From: Phaeodactylum tricornutum CCAP 1055/1
Lineage: Eukaryota > Bacillariophyta > Bacillariophyceae > Surirellales > Neidiaceae
Length of the DNA: 64,000 nt
Assembly: GCF_000150955.2 (NCBI RefSeq)
Contig: NC_011675.1
Location: forward strand, 574,230 to 638,229
Direction: 5' to 3'
Shown here: positions 10,264 through 20,708 of the stretch, piece after piece
Numbering within the stretch: position 1 is the first letter of the stretch
Layout of the letters: each line of letters begins with the position of its first letter
Notes under the pieces: generated by a model
The model's input: the letters and a program-made list of their open reading frames with translations, nothing else
What the model was told of the DNA's origin: nothing
Database searches by the model: none
Made by a program: the position numbers and the translations under genes

Positions 10264-10677
10264 TTCAGCAGTTCCAAAAGAGGTATAAAACTACTCGTCG
10301 ATGAAGTTTGCACACCCGTGATAATGCGATCTTAAGTCGATCTAAAGAATCTGTGCAATATCAGATTGGAGATATTCCAAGTGTATTTCAAGGAACAGCC
10401 TGTCCATTTAGTCTTTTTGAACTCATATGCTATAGAAGAATCGACTTTGATCGATAACTATTAATGAAAATACATATACATGTAGAATGGTCCAGTTAGT
10501 CATGACAAGAATACCTGATCGTCTCTAGCTCGTCCCTAAGGATTTTTAGAATTGTCATCCTTTACCCAATGACCCCCATGAGAATCAGAGAGACCACCGT
10601 GCCCTATTTCCATAGATTTCTATGCGAGTAGACACAGAGTGAATGGTGAGATCCAAATGCGCTACTCAGAGTAGACC
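10264..10677. other. Tail-to-tail spacer
   Basis: The 3' flanks of two convergent genes. It is somewhat AT-rich around 10430-10490. No gene seen. Confidence 0.5.
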
Positions 10678-11193
10678 TTAAATCTCGCGAAGATTCCGAC
10701 GTACCGTGAGAGTGGCCCGGCGATATATACGATTTTGTTCTCGGTTCACACGATCCAGTACTTCACCATGTTGAAGCAGGTCTTGTGTAGTAAAACTACC
10801 GTCAGAACCGGATTGTGTCGAGATTTCAAAGTTTATGGCACGTTCTTTGGCATCTTTAAGTTTTTCTTCGTAGGACGAAGTTGGTTTCTTGGATCCAACT
10901 TCAAAAATGGGATGTAAATTGTGTACCTCGTTCTTTCCGGTAGTCACCGCCATAACAAAGGACCCAAGCGCACCGCCGAACATAAAGCATGCCATAAGCG
11001 TGTTTCGAGAAACCGGAATCTTCCAGAGATTGTAGCGATTCCCAAGACCCGCGACAGTGTGCATGATAACACCAGCAGCGGATCCGGTGCCTAGTCCATA
11101 AAAGGCGTTGGTCCAAATATCACGGCGGACATCCGCTATCGTTCTGATTTCATCCTTAGACAAGGTATCCGGGGGAGTGAAAGCGCGTGACAT
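10678..11193 (-). CDS. Conserved-looking protein with two membrane helices, function unknown
   Basis: 171 aa in a single exon with an ATG start. The N-terminal 30 residues are soluble (MSRAFTPPDTLSKDEIRTIA). Two hydrophobic segments follow: AFYGLGTGSAAGVIMHTVAG (about residues 31-50) and RNTLMACFMFGGALGSFVMA (about 63-82). After that comes a hydrophilic C-terminal half that is charged and helical, ending in a basic tract (RIYRRATLTVRRNLREI). Size and two-helix hairpin resemble small mitochondrial inner-membrane assembly factors, but I see no diagnostic motif and no cleavable presequence. Function is not assigned. Confidence 0.7.
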   Translation of the reverse strand: MSRAFTPPDTLSKDEIRTIADVRRDIWTNAFYGLGTGSAAGVIMHTVAGLGNRYNLWKIPVSRNTLMACFMFGGALGSFVMAVTTGKNEVHNLHPIFEVGSKKPTSSYEEKLKDAKERAINFEISTQSGSDGSFTTQDLLQHGEVLDRVNREQNRIYRRATLTVRRNLREI

Positions 11194-11688
11194 GGCACCA
11201 AAAGGTGATCGTTCAACTACTCGTCGGTGACAAAAAAAAAATCACTGGGAATGTCACTGATGTAGCTTGAGGTATTCGCAAAGAAATTCGTCTTATCCAT
11301 TTTTTCACGATATACCTACCTCTCTCTCTAACTAGGCGATGACAGTGCAGTGAATCTCAAGGTATTTTCAGTTACATTAGTAGTACCGCCGCATCCCCAA
11401 ACTTACGGCCTGTCCTCCTATCCTGTGTGAAAGGGGGACCGGGATCCGAGTCACTATTGGACACTTCCACGTCACGATTTGTTTCTGTTTTCTCTAGAGA
11501 AAGGATTTCTTACGGGAAGTCCGATCGCATCATAAGCAGAGCCCAAAATACGAAGAAAAGCAAGAAAGCGAACAGGCAAAGGCGTTGAGTCGATCGTGTA
11601 GTCATACTACTAAGTTTGTCACTTCAAGGAGTCCTTCATTTTCGGTTGTCGTCACACTATACGTACCGGAAGTGAAGTAGTGGCTCCA
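11194..11688. other. Divergent upstream region
   Basis: A head-to-head spacer between the two-helix membrane protein and the giant HAD-module gene. It holds an A9 run near 11230 and no supported gene. Confidence 0.45.
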
Positions 11689-14600
11689 ATGGCTCTCAGA
11701 TCGACCAGTGAGCGGTGTTCCGAGAGCTTTCGATTCCATTGCACGGTGAAGCGAATTCATATTCGACAGCATATGATTTTGGTTCTATTGATGTTAACGT
11801 TCATAGGGGGAGTGGTGGGTTATAGGACTGCCTTGCCGTTCCACCATGTTCCAAAACAAGAGTACCGAAAGTCCTTGAGCCGTGGAAGTCTCGTTCATAC
11901 GAGGCCTGCAAAATATACGAAGTTGGACCGGTATCCCATTGCATGCTTATTGTCGCAGACGTACGTGGATGAAGACGAGGACGAAGAGGGCAATTTTTCC
12001 AAACCGCAGAGATCCAGGCGACGCGATTTTTTCAAAGACTGGATTTCTTCAAGCCCATCTAAAAGTATGGTGCAGCCGATTGGCGTTGATGGCGCACAAG
12101 CACAAAAAAATCCGCAAACTCGGATGAAACCTCAATTTAACGAACTTTTTGCTGGTATGCCCAGTATGGACGATATCTTATCGGCTGAAAGCATCGACAA
12201 CGACAACGAATCAAGCTACGGACAAGGCAAGAAGGCAGAGCCCCAAAAAGGAATAAGGGCTAAACAGGACAATTCCTGGTTCGAGCCAGAAAAACAGCGT
12301 ATTGTGGACAGGTACGAAGAAATGCTTAAAGAGATGCTGCGAGATCTTGAAAGACGAAGGCGGCACAATCACGACTCAGTACCCGGGAATGCCGAGGCCA
12401 TGATTAAGTCGGTCCTTCAGCAAGAGATGGATCGAGAGATAAAGGCTACTCGTGACGACCAAGGTGAGGAGCAGTTGAAAGCATACGAGTTAGAAGGACG
12501 GGCAAAAGTAGAGGACGACGATCTCTCAGGTCCGGTCGACGAGTCTTTACTGCGCCTTATTGACGAGAGTGAAGCAGACTACGTACAACGCAAGTCGTCT
12601 GGAGCTGAACTCGATGCATTCTTACTACATCAAGCAGAGACTTTCTCGCGCGAACGTGAGAACGCTGTGATTGATTTAGACAACGAAGAGATAATGCCTG
12701 AGATTGGTGCGAATCTAGATCAATGGGCCTTAGAGCGACTTCAAGAAATGATCAAACAACGACAGGGAGGTGAAGAAATGGTTCTTGATATTCTTGAAGA
12801 GAACGTTGAGGATTTACGTGGACGCATGGAAAAGGCAGGCAACCGTGGAAGGCTTCGTCCGGAAACCATGAAGGAATGGCAAATGTACCGAGCGATTACC
12901 AGTCGTCTAGCACAAAATGACGATCAAGCTTTTACCCCACTGGAGGGCGAAGATGCTCGAGAAACTCGTATTTCTGAGCGGCTAGATGCTTGGAAGGACT
13001 ATATCGAAAAAGAAGAAGGGGTACGTAAGGAGTTCGGCTTGGTTAGGGGACCCAAGTTACCTTTCGAATGGCAAGAATCAAATTTGGACCGGTTGGAGCA
13101 ATCCCCCGTACCAACTGAAAGCAGCAAAGCGGACATCCGCCGACAAATAAATCATATGGCTGTTCAGGCAATGGAAAGTTTGCTGAAGAAGAGCGACCCA
13201 GGCCGCCGTGTAAAGCTCCAGAAAGAGATTGACTACCTCAAACAAACACTGGAGTCCAGTGATTATTTAGACGTAGAAGATATCGATGACGAGACCGAAA
13301 TTGTTTCTGGTCCGGTGGATGTAAGTGACGTTTTTGCAAGAGGATCCCAGGGCCCTAAAAAGACGCCGACGCAGCCTGTACCTAAGCGAGCCGATGAAGA
13401 AGATCGAAAGAAAGGAGTGGCAGTGAAAATTTCCGCCGTTCTTGAGAATGAAGAAGGCACTGCACTCTCACTGAAGCGTCCCATGCCAAGTACACCCTTT
13501 TTCACAGACAAATCATCAGAGAAAGAAACATTCACCACCGATTCTCGACTAGGATCCATGGAAGATCAAAAGATTCAAGCAATGTTCAGGCGCGCAGGGG
13601 CGAAGACGGTGGAAGAACAGGCTGAGATTCGAAAACGGTACGAGGACTTTAGACTCCTTGAGAAAGGTTCACGTGATGCTTCAGGGCTGAGTGGAGAAGG
13701 AACCGGTAAAGAGTTTTTATTGACGGATCTTAAGTACAATGTTTCAGAGATATTGAACGAGGATGGAGATTTTGATGCAGCGACGATTCTTTCCACCATT
13801 GGCCCCAGGCCCACCAGTCGGAAAACAACAACTTCGAATCCGTATGGAAATGTTAATTCTGTTTCTGATAGCGATGCCAAGCTTAGTATTGAGACATTTG
13901 GTCCGTCGACTGTAGCTGAAAACCCAAACGATAACCGGTATTCATCGAAAGAAGTTGAGAATGCAAGATTCCAATCCGACGTGGACGAAGCAGAGGTTTT
14001 TAATTCTCTCTATCGCTCTGTTTCTGCCGTTGGCGGTGGTCGTTATAAGGATGACCCAGAAGCTAAAGCGAAACAGCAAGCCGCGTTTTCTGACTACATG
14101 AAGAAGGAGAATCGGCTCCGCCATTCCCTTGACACCCTCGGAAGTGATTCCGAAGGTGTTGACTTTAACACAGATATCCCATTTGACGACATTGAATATG
14201 CTGATGAAGTAATTTCATCTTTAGGAGCGAGACCGACACCGAAGCGCACACGTGTTTTAGACGAAGAGGGTTTGAGCGATGGAAAAAGTAGGGAGAAGGA
14301 TGATGTCGGATTTGACGACATCAGTGATACCGATATCGTGAGCGGAATGGTCGACTCCATTGATGACGAAACTATCGAAATGCCTGATTGGTTGCGGAGA
14401 GAGAATGAGAGCCGGGGAGTGTACGACCGGTTCCAAGGGGGCGAAATTGACAGCGTATTTGACGATACAGATAGTGAGAAGAATCTGAGACAACTCGCTG
14501 AATACGAAAAACGGCGTTCTGGAAAACAACTGAAACACATGGGTATAGACGTCAGCGATGTACTCGGTAGAAGTTCGTTTGAGATTGATGATTACGCTGA

Positions 14601-16853
14601 TTACAAGTTTGACGATAGCTACCAGCGTGGAAAGCTACCCGGTAGTTTAGGGACCGCAACTTTTGAAGGTCGGAAGAGGAATCTCCTCGACTACAGAGAG
14701 CTCGAAGTGGCAGAGCTGAACAACCTGATGGACCACAAAGATTCTGTGTACTCAACTGGAGTCTCACAGTATATGCCTCGCGTTAACAAACCTTTTAAAG
14801 AGTTTGGGGCGATCTTTCGTTTGGAAGGAGTATTGCTTGATATTTCTGGTCTACAGATACAAGCATGGACCAAGACTGCAGAACACTTCAGCTTTAAGAT
14901 ACCGGAGGTTGAAGATGTTCGGCGTGCTGCAGTGACTTGTCCAGAGGTTGCCATTAAGGAAATATTCCTTTGGACGGACGATTTCATCCAATGTGGCCAC
15001 ATCGCAAGGGTGCACCGCGACAATCTCCGTAAAGAATTTGATGGTTGGATGACAATGAACGGTATCAACTTTCCAGAAAGCACTGAACCTGAATTGAAAG
15101 AGACTTTAGCTTTCGAGCAGAGAGTTATTAAAGAGCAGCTAACACCACCCCTGCAACGCGAAATGAGTGAAGACGAACGGATAGAAAAAGCCTACAAAGC
15201 TTGGTTAGTCACCGCGGACGAGTTAGGAAGAGGCGAGCCCAAAGACGATGACATATTTACTGCGTTGCCCCTTCCCCCCGATGTTGCTGTTACTCGTGTT
15301 TTTGGATGGTCTCAGGATCCTGTAGAGGTTGATATGATTGTGAAAATGTATTACAATCACTTAAACAATTCGAATCCATTGGTACGTGCCTCGCTGAATC
15401 AGTCGGTCGCAGCGAAAGAGGAAACGCCGCAGATATCTCTTATCGACGAAGTTGCAGTAATGGAGATTCACTACGCAGTGTGGACGAAGCTGGCACACAA
15501 ATACGGTCACGAGTGCCCTCTTCCTGAAGAAGTTGCTGCAGCTTTTGTTATTGGGGATCCCGAGCTTACAGTATTTCACGGTTTTGGATGGGTGGTAGAT
15601 AGCGAAGCCGCCAAAACTCTGGGCGATGAGTTCGAGAAAAATGTTAAGGAATGTATACATGAACAATTCTACGGAGGTATTTCGGCTAGTGTTACTGACG
15701 ACAAAGCTGTGGAAACCGGAAGACGCTTATTGGAGTCAAAATATGATCAGCCCACGCCTCCTCGCGGACTAATACCTGAAGAAGTTCTTCAGGTTCAGAT
15801 CAAGGCCTGGACGACTACGGCTGAAACGCACGGCTTGGATCCTCCTTCTCCTGATGAGGTTCGAATTGCCATGAAGATGGACCCGAAAGAAGCAATCCAA
15901 CGTTTATTCTTGTGGACGGACAAGCCAGATGAAATCGGAGAAGGAGCCGAGACATTTCTAGAGGCTCTAAAGAATGAGTCGTTACATTTGGTGAGCGAAT
16001 ACCGCGACGAATCGTTTAGAACACGGGAGAACAAAGACATCCCGCAAGTCGCTTTGTCTCCCTTAGTGAAAGATCCGACAACTGATGATATTTTTCAAGC
16101 GGCGTTTGATGCCTGGACGGAGACGGCCAAGAAAAACGGGTTTTCCTTCCCTAGTACAGAAGAAGTCGAGTTGCATTTTCAGTCGGTCCAAAAGAAGCGA
16201 TTTTACTCGGCTTCCAATGGACAGATGATGTCGCAATCGCTGATGAGCTCGTTAAGGTATACCGTGAAGAGCTCAATACAAGGCGAACCCAATGGCAGGC
16301 TACACCTTCAATTATTTCCCCGCTTGCTTCCAGTGACTCCAATGGCGAACCCAAGTTTAGGCCAAATCCAACTGCATCAAAGTGGATAAAATCACTTGTT
16401 GATGTTGAAATGCAATGCGGAATCATCTCCTATCTCGATCGTTATCAGGTAGACGTCCTTCTCGAGCAAGCTGGACTTTCTGAACTGATTCCTCCTGACA
16501 GGCGCGTTTCTGCGTCCAATGGTTATACGCGTGATACATACCAAATGCTCGGAGCTGCTCTTCGACTTGAGCGTCGACCGGACCACTGTGTTGTCTTTGA
16601 TTCAACTCCTTTCGCATCGATTGCAGCGCACGAAGTGGATATGCAGAGTGTTTCAATGATAGGCTCTTATCCTAGATACGAACTGATGTCGGCGGATACC
16701 ACATCGAATTCACTGGAAGAGCTGACAGCCATGAACATTCGACGACTTTTTGCAGAGCGTGTTTATGACCAGCCCTTGATTGATATCCAACCCACATTAC
16801 CATCAAGCCAAAGAAAAACGAGAACGAAGTTTTTCTTCGACGACGATGATTGA
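11689..16853 (+). CDS. Giant acidic protein with five tandem HAD cap-like modules and a C-terminal HAD core; apparent frameshift
   Basis: One frame is open from the ATG at 11689 to a stop at 16389. A second frame carries the sequence on to the stop at 16853, the switch falling at about 16183-16187; together they encode roughly 1,720 aa. Residues 29-48 (MILVLLMLTFIGGVVGYRT) form a signal peptide or anchor, and an ATG at 11773 is an alternative start. About 1,000 residues of acidic, probably disordered sequence follow. From about 14800 come five repeats of a roughly 60-residue module of the pattern AW..TA...G...P...EV..A....P..AI...F.WTDD (starting near 14857, 15192, 15475, 15799 and 16107). 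The end is a HAD core: VDVLLEQAGLSELIPPDRRV, LERRPDHCVVFDSTPFASIA, YELMSAD. The first module is preceded by FRLEGVLLD, where HAD enzymes have DxDGVLxD, so the nucleophile Asp is replaced. This looks like a beta-phosphoglucomutase-type HAD with a multiplied cap, probably not catalytic. Confidence 0.75.
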
Positions 16854-17309
16854 TTTTGCTCTACATGCAATCCAACTTTGAAGATAGTTTATTATTGTAA
16901 TTTACATTATAGCGTAAATATAAGAAACCCGACGTATCGAGATCTTAGCTTGACTGTTGGCTCCGTCAGTAGCCCACACAAACTATAGCGGTGGAGCTCG
17001 GAACTTATACCCTACTCAAGGGAGTAGGTAGTCGCTCAACGAGCAATGGGGCCTGGCCTGAAGGCTTTAGAGTGGCTCGCCTGCGGCAAACGACTGGAAT
17101 AGTAGTAGCTTTCGCCCATCCAAACGTGAGTCCAGAAATAATGAATCACGTGTTTACTGCTACAGTGAATTCTTCGTCTGGACATTCGTCTAATTTACGT
17201 AACTTTTTGGCTTTTAAAAAGTTGTTACACAAAGAAAAAATCAGCCCAGCTTCTAAGCAACCCCGAAACCAGTCTGAATTTGCTTTCATCAACCTTAACA
17301 AGAAGAGCT
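16854..17309. other. Intergenic region upstream of GPN2
   Basis: The frame of GPN2 exon 2 stays open upstream to about 16991, but that extension lacks GTPase character and bypasses the P-loop exon. The region is taken as the 3' UTR of the HAD-module gene and the promoter of GPN2. Confidence 0.45.
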
Positions 17310-18484
17310 ATGTACGGACAGGTAGTTGTCGGACCTCCAGGAAGTGGCAAAACCACTTTTTGCGACGGGTACGTGAATCGGGGTCTGCGCACTTACTGTT
17401 TTTCGTTTCCTCACATCTCATATTTGAGCAAAGCATGCAACAGTACCTTCGGCTTCTGGGTCGGGATGCGTGGGTTTTGAACTTAGACCCTGCGAATGAA
17501 GGGGGATCTGTAAATGGCGGAACGGGAACGACCGAAGAAAATGTGGACGAAATCGAATCAAAATCACAATTGCCGTACGAAACTATTTTTGATGTCTGCG
17601 AAGAAGTTGTTAATCTTTCCTCCGTTATGAAAAAAACAGGCCTGGGGCCCAATGGAGGACTAATATATTGCATGGAATATATGGAGGCGCATGTCGGCGA
17701 TATTATTCTCAAAATTAATGAGAAACTGAAAGAAAAGACATACCTTCTCATTGATCTCCCTGGACAAGTGGAGCTGTACACACATTCCACATGTGTACAG
17801 CAGCTATTGAGTAAAATGATTAAAGCTTGGGACCTGCGATTGTCAGCGGTGCAGCTTATTGATGCGCACTACTGCACTGATGCATCCAAGTTTCTTTCGG
17901 CGGCTATGTTGGGAACGACAACCATGCTGCGGCTCGAGCTTCCAACCGTGAACGTACTTAGTAAGGTGGATTTGTTGTCCCGATACGGTGATCTACCGCT
18001 GCAGCTAGAATTCTTCACTGAGTGCCATGATCTTGAAAGACTGGTCCCTTTTCTCGAGCATCAAGCCATGAATCATTCAAAACACGACAACGAATATTCG
18101 AGTTCCGGAACGTCGGACTACGTTGAAGATCCCGACTATCAAAGGGCTCGCACGAAGCGGCGGAGCTCTATATTTTTCCAGAAGTACGCCAAGCTTCACA
18201 ATGCTTTAGCCGAAGTTGTAGAAGATTTCGGTCTACTCTCGTTTCTCCCATTAAATATAACAGATGCTGGAAGCGTTGGCCGTGTATTGGCGAAAATCGA
18301 CAAATGCAATGGCTATGTATTTATGGAAGGGTCCGTCCCGGGGGATCTGTTTCAGTGCGCTATCCAAGCCGACATTTGCTCAACATTTGAAAGTTTAGCG
18401 GACATTCAGGAGCGCATTGCTGCTCCGGAAATTATTGACGAACTCGCAATTGAAGACAAAAAGGGAGCACTAACTGTAACCTGA
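17310..18484 (+). CDS. GPN2: GPN-loop GTPase 2
   Basis: Exons 17310-17368 and 17434-18484 (65 bp intron) give 369 aa. Exon 1 carries MYGQVVVGPPGSGKTTFCDG with the G1 P-loop; joining at C|ATG yields DGMQQYLRLLGR, as in the family. Further motifs are NLDPANEGG, the defining Gly-Pro-Asn loop GLGPNGGLIYCMEYM, G3 DLPGQVELYTH and G4 NVLSKVDLLSRYG. GPN2 works with GPN1 and GPN3 in cytoplasmic assembly and nuclear import of RNA polymerase II and III. A low-complexity insert (NHSKHDNEYSSSGTSDYVED) near residue 245 is typical of lineage loops. Length fits the family, and the short first exon explains the early intron. Confidence 0.92.
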
Positions 18485-18715
18485 AGCATCGAATTTGCTT
18501 TTATTGTTGCTGTCCTGTGATAACGAAAATATAGTCTCGTGAGGAGACACTATACGAGTTTATTAACTACAGAGGACTGTTGTTCGGCGCTGTTTTTCCA
18601 CTCTACGTATGATAAGAGCGATGCAGACAATGCGCGTCATTCCCTCGAACAAATCGAGCAACCTCAAATAGTTGCGTTTCGGCCAGGCTTCTAGAAAGCA
18701 AGGCAACCACTAGCC

Positions 18716-20289
18716 TCACGCTGACTTTTTTGCCCCAGACTTTACCGCTAAAGCCTCAATTTCCTCCCGTCGTCGTTTGGGACGAGTTGTCGACAGTTTT
18801 CGTCGCTTAACGTCTGGTTCAACCCTTGACGAGATATTCATATCTCCGGCTTCTTTTAGCTTCGCCGACTCTCGTAGAATTCCCTGAATGTCAACATGTG
18901 CTCCAAAAACCTCGATGAAATCTTCCGTTATGCTCATCGAATCGCTCTTTGAATGGAATGGATAGAGAGGAACAAAGCCAAATAGTTCGCGACCCAACCG
19001 TACTTGCTTTTCATTCTGTCTAAAATATGCACTAACCTGGGCTCGGCAGTTTTCCAAAGAGTAAAATCCAGTCTCAGGAAGCTTGTTGAAAATTGCTCCT
19101 AAGACTTTCACTCTGGATTGTTCAAAGTAGGCAGCGTTCATGTTGAACGAATCGATGGCACCACCGACACCAACCCCTCCTACCAGAACGACTCCCATAT
19201 TCCGCCTTTGCGTTTCTGAGAAAGGGTAGCTACATGCTCGTAGAACCTGAGCATTATCCGTCCCACAAATGGAGCCTACAGCTGGAAACCCCACCCCATC
19301 TATGAGAACAATCTGCTTCCCTCGTGATACGCGGTCCACTGCTCGTCCACAGCTTGCAAGCAATTCTTCCGTCGAATCAGTCTCGCCAGCAAGAAACGCC
19401 CTAGTAAAGCCCCGATAGTATACCTTGAGGTTGCCAGTCCAGTGGGCCGATTTTTCGTTGTTGTCCACATTGGTTAGTAATAGTTGAAGGAAAATTGAAC
19501 ACGATCCTTTCGACAACTACTTACCAGAGGGCCAACCGGAACGCATCGAATATCGTTTTTGAGACAATAGCGCTCAATGAGTTGCGTGGCTTCGCTTTGC
19601 GTCGCGGGCTTGATGTAGGCCAGCGATGATGCCGGGTACCCGGTATGCAGTAAATTACCAAGTATACCCAAACACACGCTAGACTTGCCGACCGAAGAAC
19701 GATCACCGGCAATGAATATCCGCAAAGACTCGCAGGATTTATGCGGAACCACGGAAAGATCGTATTCATCTTCCACGGATTCTATTGCTTTCCTTAAAGG
19801 ATGAAGGTTTGCTGCTCTCGTATCAACTTTGCTCTTGCATATTGCGCTCAGTATAGTTGATGCCTGAACACTGGAAATGTAGCGCAAATTCGTGTTATCT
19901 ACACCCTTAGTATGGCACAAAATTGCAAAAGCGGGCATGTCCTTGGGTGGAAGAGCAAGACGCTTTACGAAGGAGTCGCCGTCGCCGATACAAAACTCCA
20001 AGTCTTCGTCGGTAGAGTCGATCTCAACCATCGCAGCATAGCGATGGATAATCAGACCGTCCGTAGATTCCGCTAACAAACGAGACAACAGAGCCCGGGA
20101 TTTTTCTTCGAAAGCAGGACTTGCACAGCTTTTATTCCACGACCCATACAGAAGAGCCAATCCGAGACAAACGGAATAATCTTTACGGTTATCGAATTTC
20201 TCGAAGCGCCGGCGAGAATCAAAAAGCGAGAGAAGCGACATCCGAGACTCCCATACAACACTGCTGCTTTCCGCACCTTCTTTCATCAT
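18716..20289 (-). CDS. BioD/CobB-like P-loop NTPase with C-terminal basic, nuclear-signal-like tail
   Basis: Exons 20289-19525 and 19423-18716 (101 bp intron) give 490 aa. The acceptor after CCTCAAG was chosen because it gives VGPLVYYRGFTRAFLAG without a break. The Walker A motif is AGDRSSVGKSSVCLGILG near residue 186, with the VGK(S/T)S form of dethiobiotin synthetase and cobyrinate-amidase-type ATPases. Later segments fit that fold: QIVLIDGVGFPAVGSICG, VVLVGGVGVGGAIDSF and VKVLGAIFNKLPETGFY. The first 170 residues form a separate domain with no recognised motif. The tail DVKRRKLSTTRPKRRREE is strongly basic and resembles a nuclear signal. A biotin role is unlikely given the extra domain and tail; substrate unknown. 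The frame runs upstream to a GTG, but the first ATG is at 20289. Confidence 0.7.
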
Positions 20290-20708
20290 TTTGCTACAGC
20301 TTTCGATGCCGCACTTCTGAAAAATGTTTTCGGTATTCGACCACACCTGCACCTTTTTACAGTCGTTGCTCTTCCTCACTTAAACGCTTCACGGCAACGC
20401 TTTTTATTTTCGCCCAACCGGTGTCATGCAGAAATCATCTAATCTCATTTTACTTTGTTACAGTCTGACTGTGAAATAGAAAAAGAGATTACTTTAAAAA
20501 TGAAAGCGTTTCTAAAGTTTAAATTCGAAAGTCAATTTAGAAGCTATTCACAGTGAAAAGCCAGGATTTTCGTAATCACGAAGCAATTGCAGAAATTCTG
20601 GCGTGAGCGGCAGCGTACCCATTTGATGGGTTAAAATCTGGCCGTTTACTTTGACATGTATCACAAAATTGTCTGGGATAATTGGCGGAATGTACCATCG
20701 GATATTCC
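20290..20708. other. Divergent upstream region of the BioD-like and SNAPC1-like genes
   Basis: A head-to-head spacer with an AT-rich patch at about 20450-20540. A minus-strand ORF at 20548-20964 enters it from the first part of the SNAPC1-like gene; see findings. Confidence 0.4.

Noticed and set aside
13263-14540. Several minus-strand ORFs inside the HAD-module gene
   Set aside because: Long shadows opposite a biased acidic coding frame; Ser/Leu-rich with no features.
16991-17433. In-frame upstream extension of GPN2 exon 2
   Set aside because: It bypasses the P-loop. The short exon at 17310-17368 spliced to 17434 restores the full GTPase sequence, so the extension is intron and upstream sequence.
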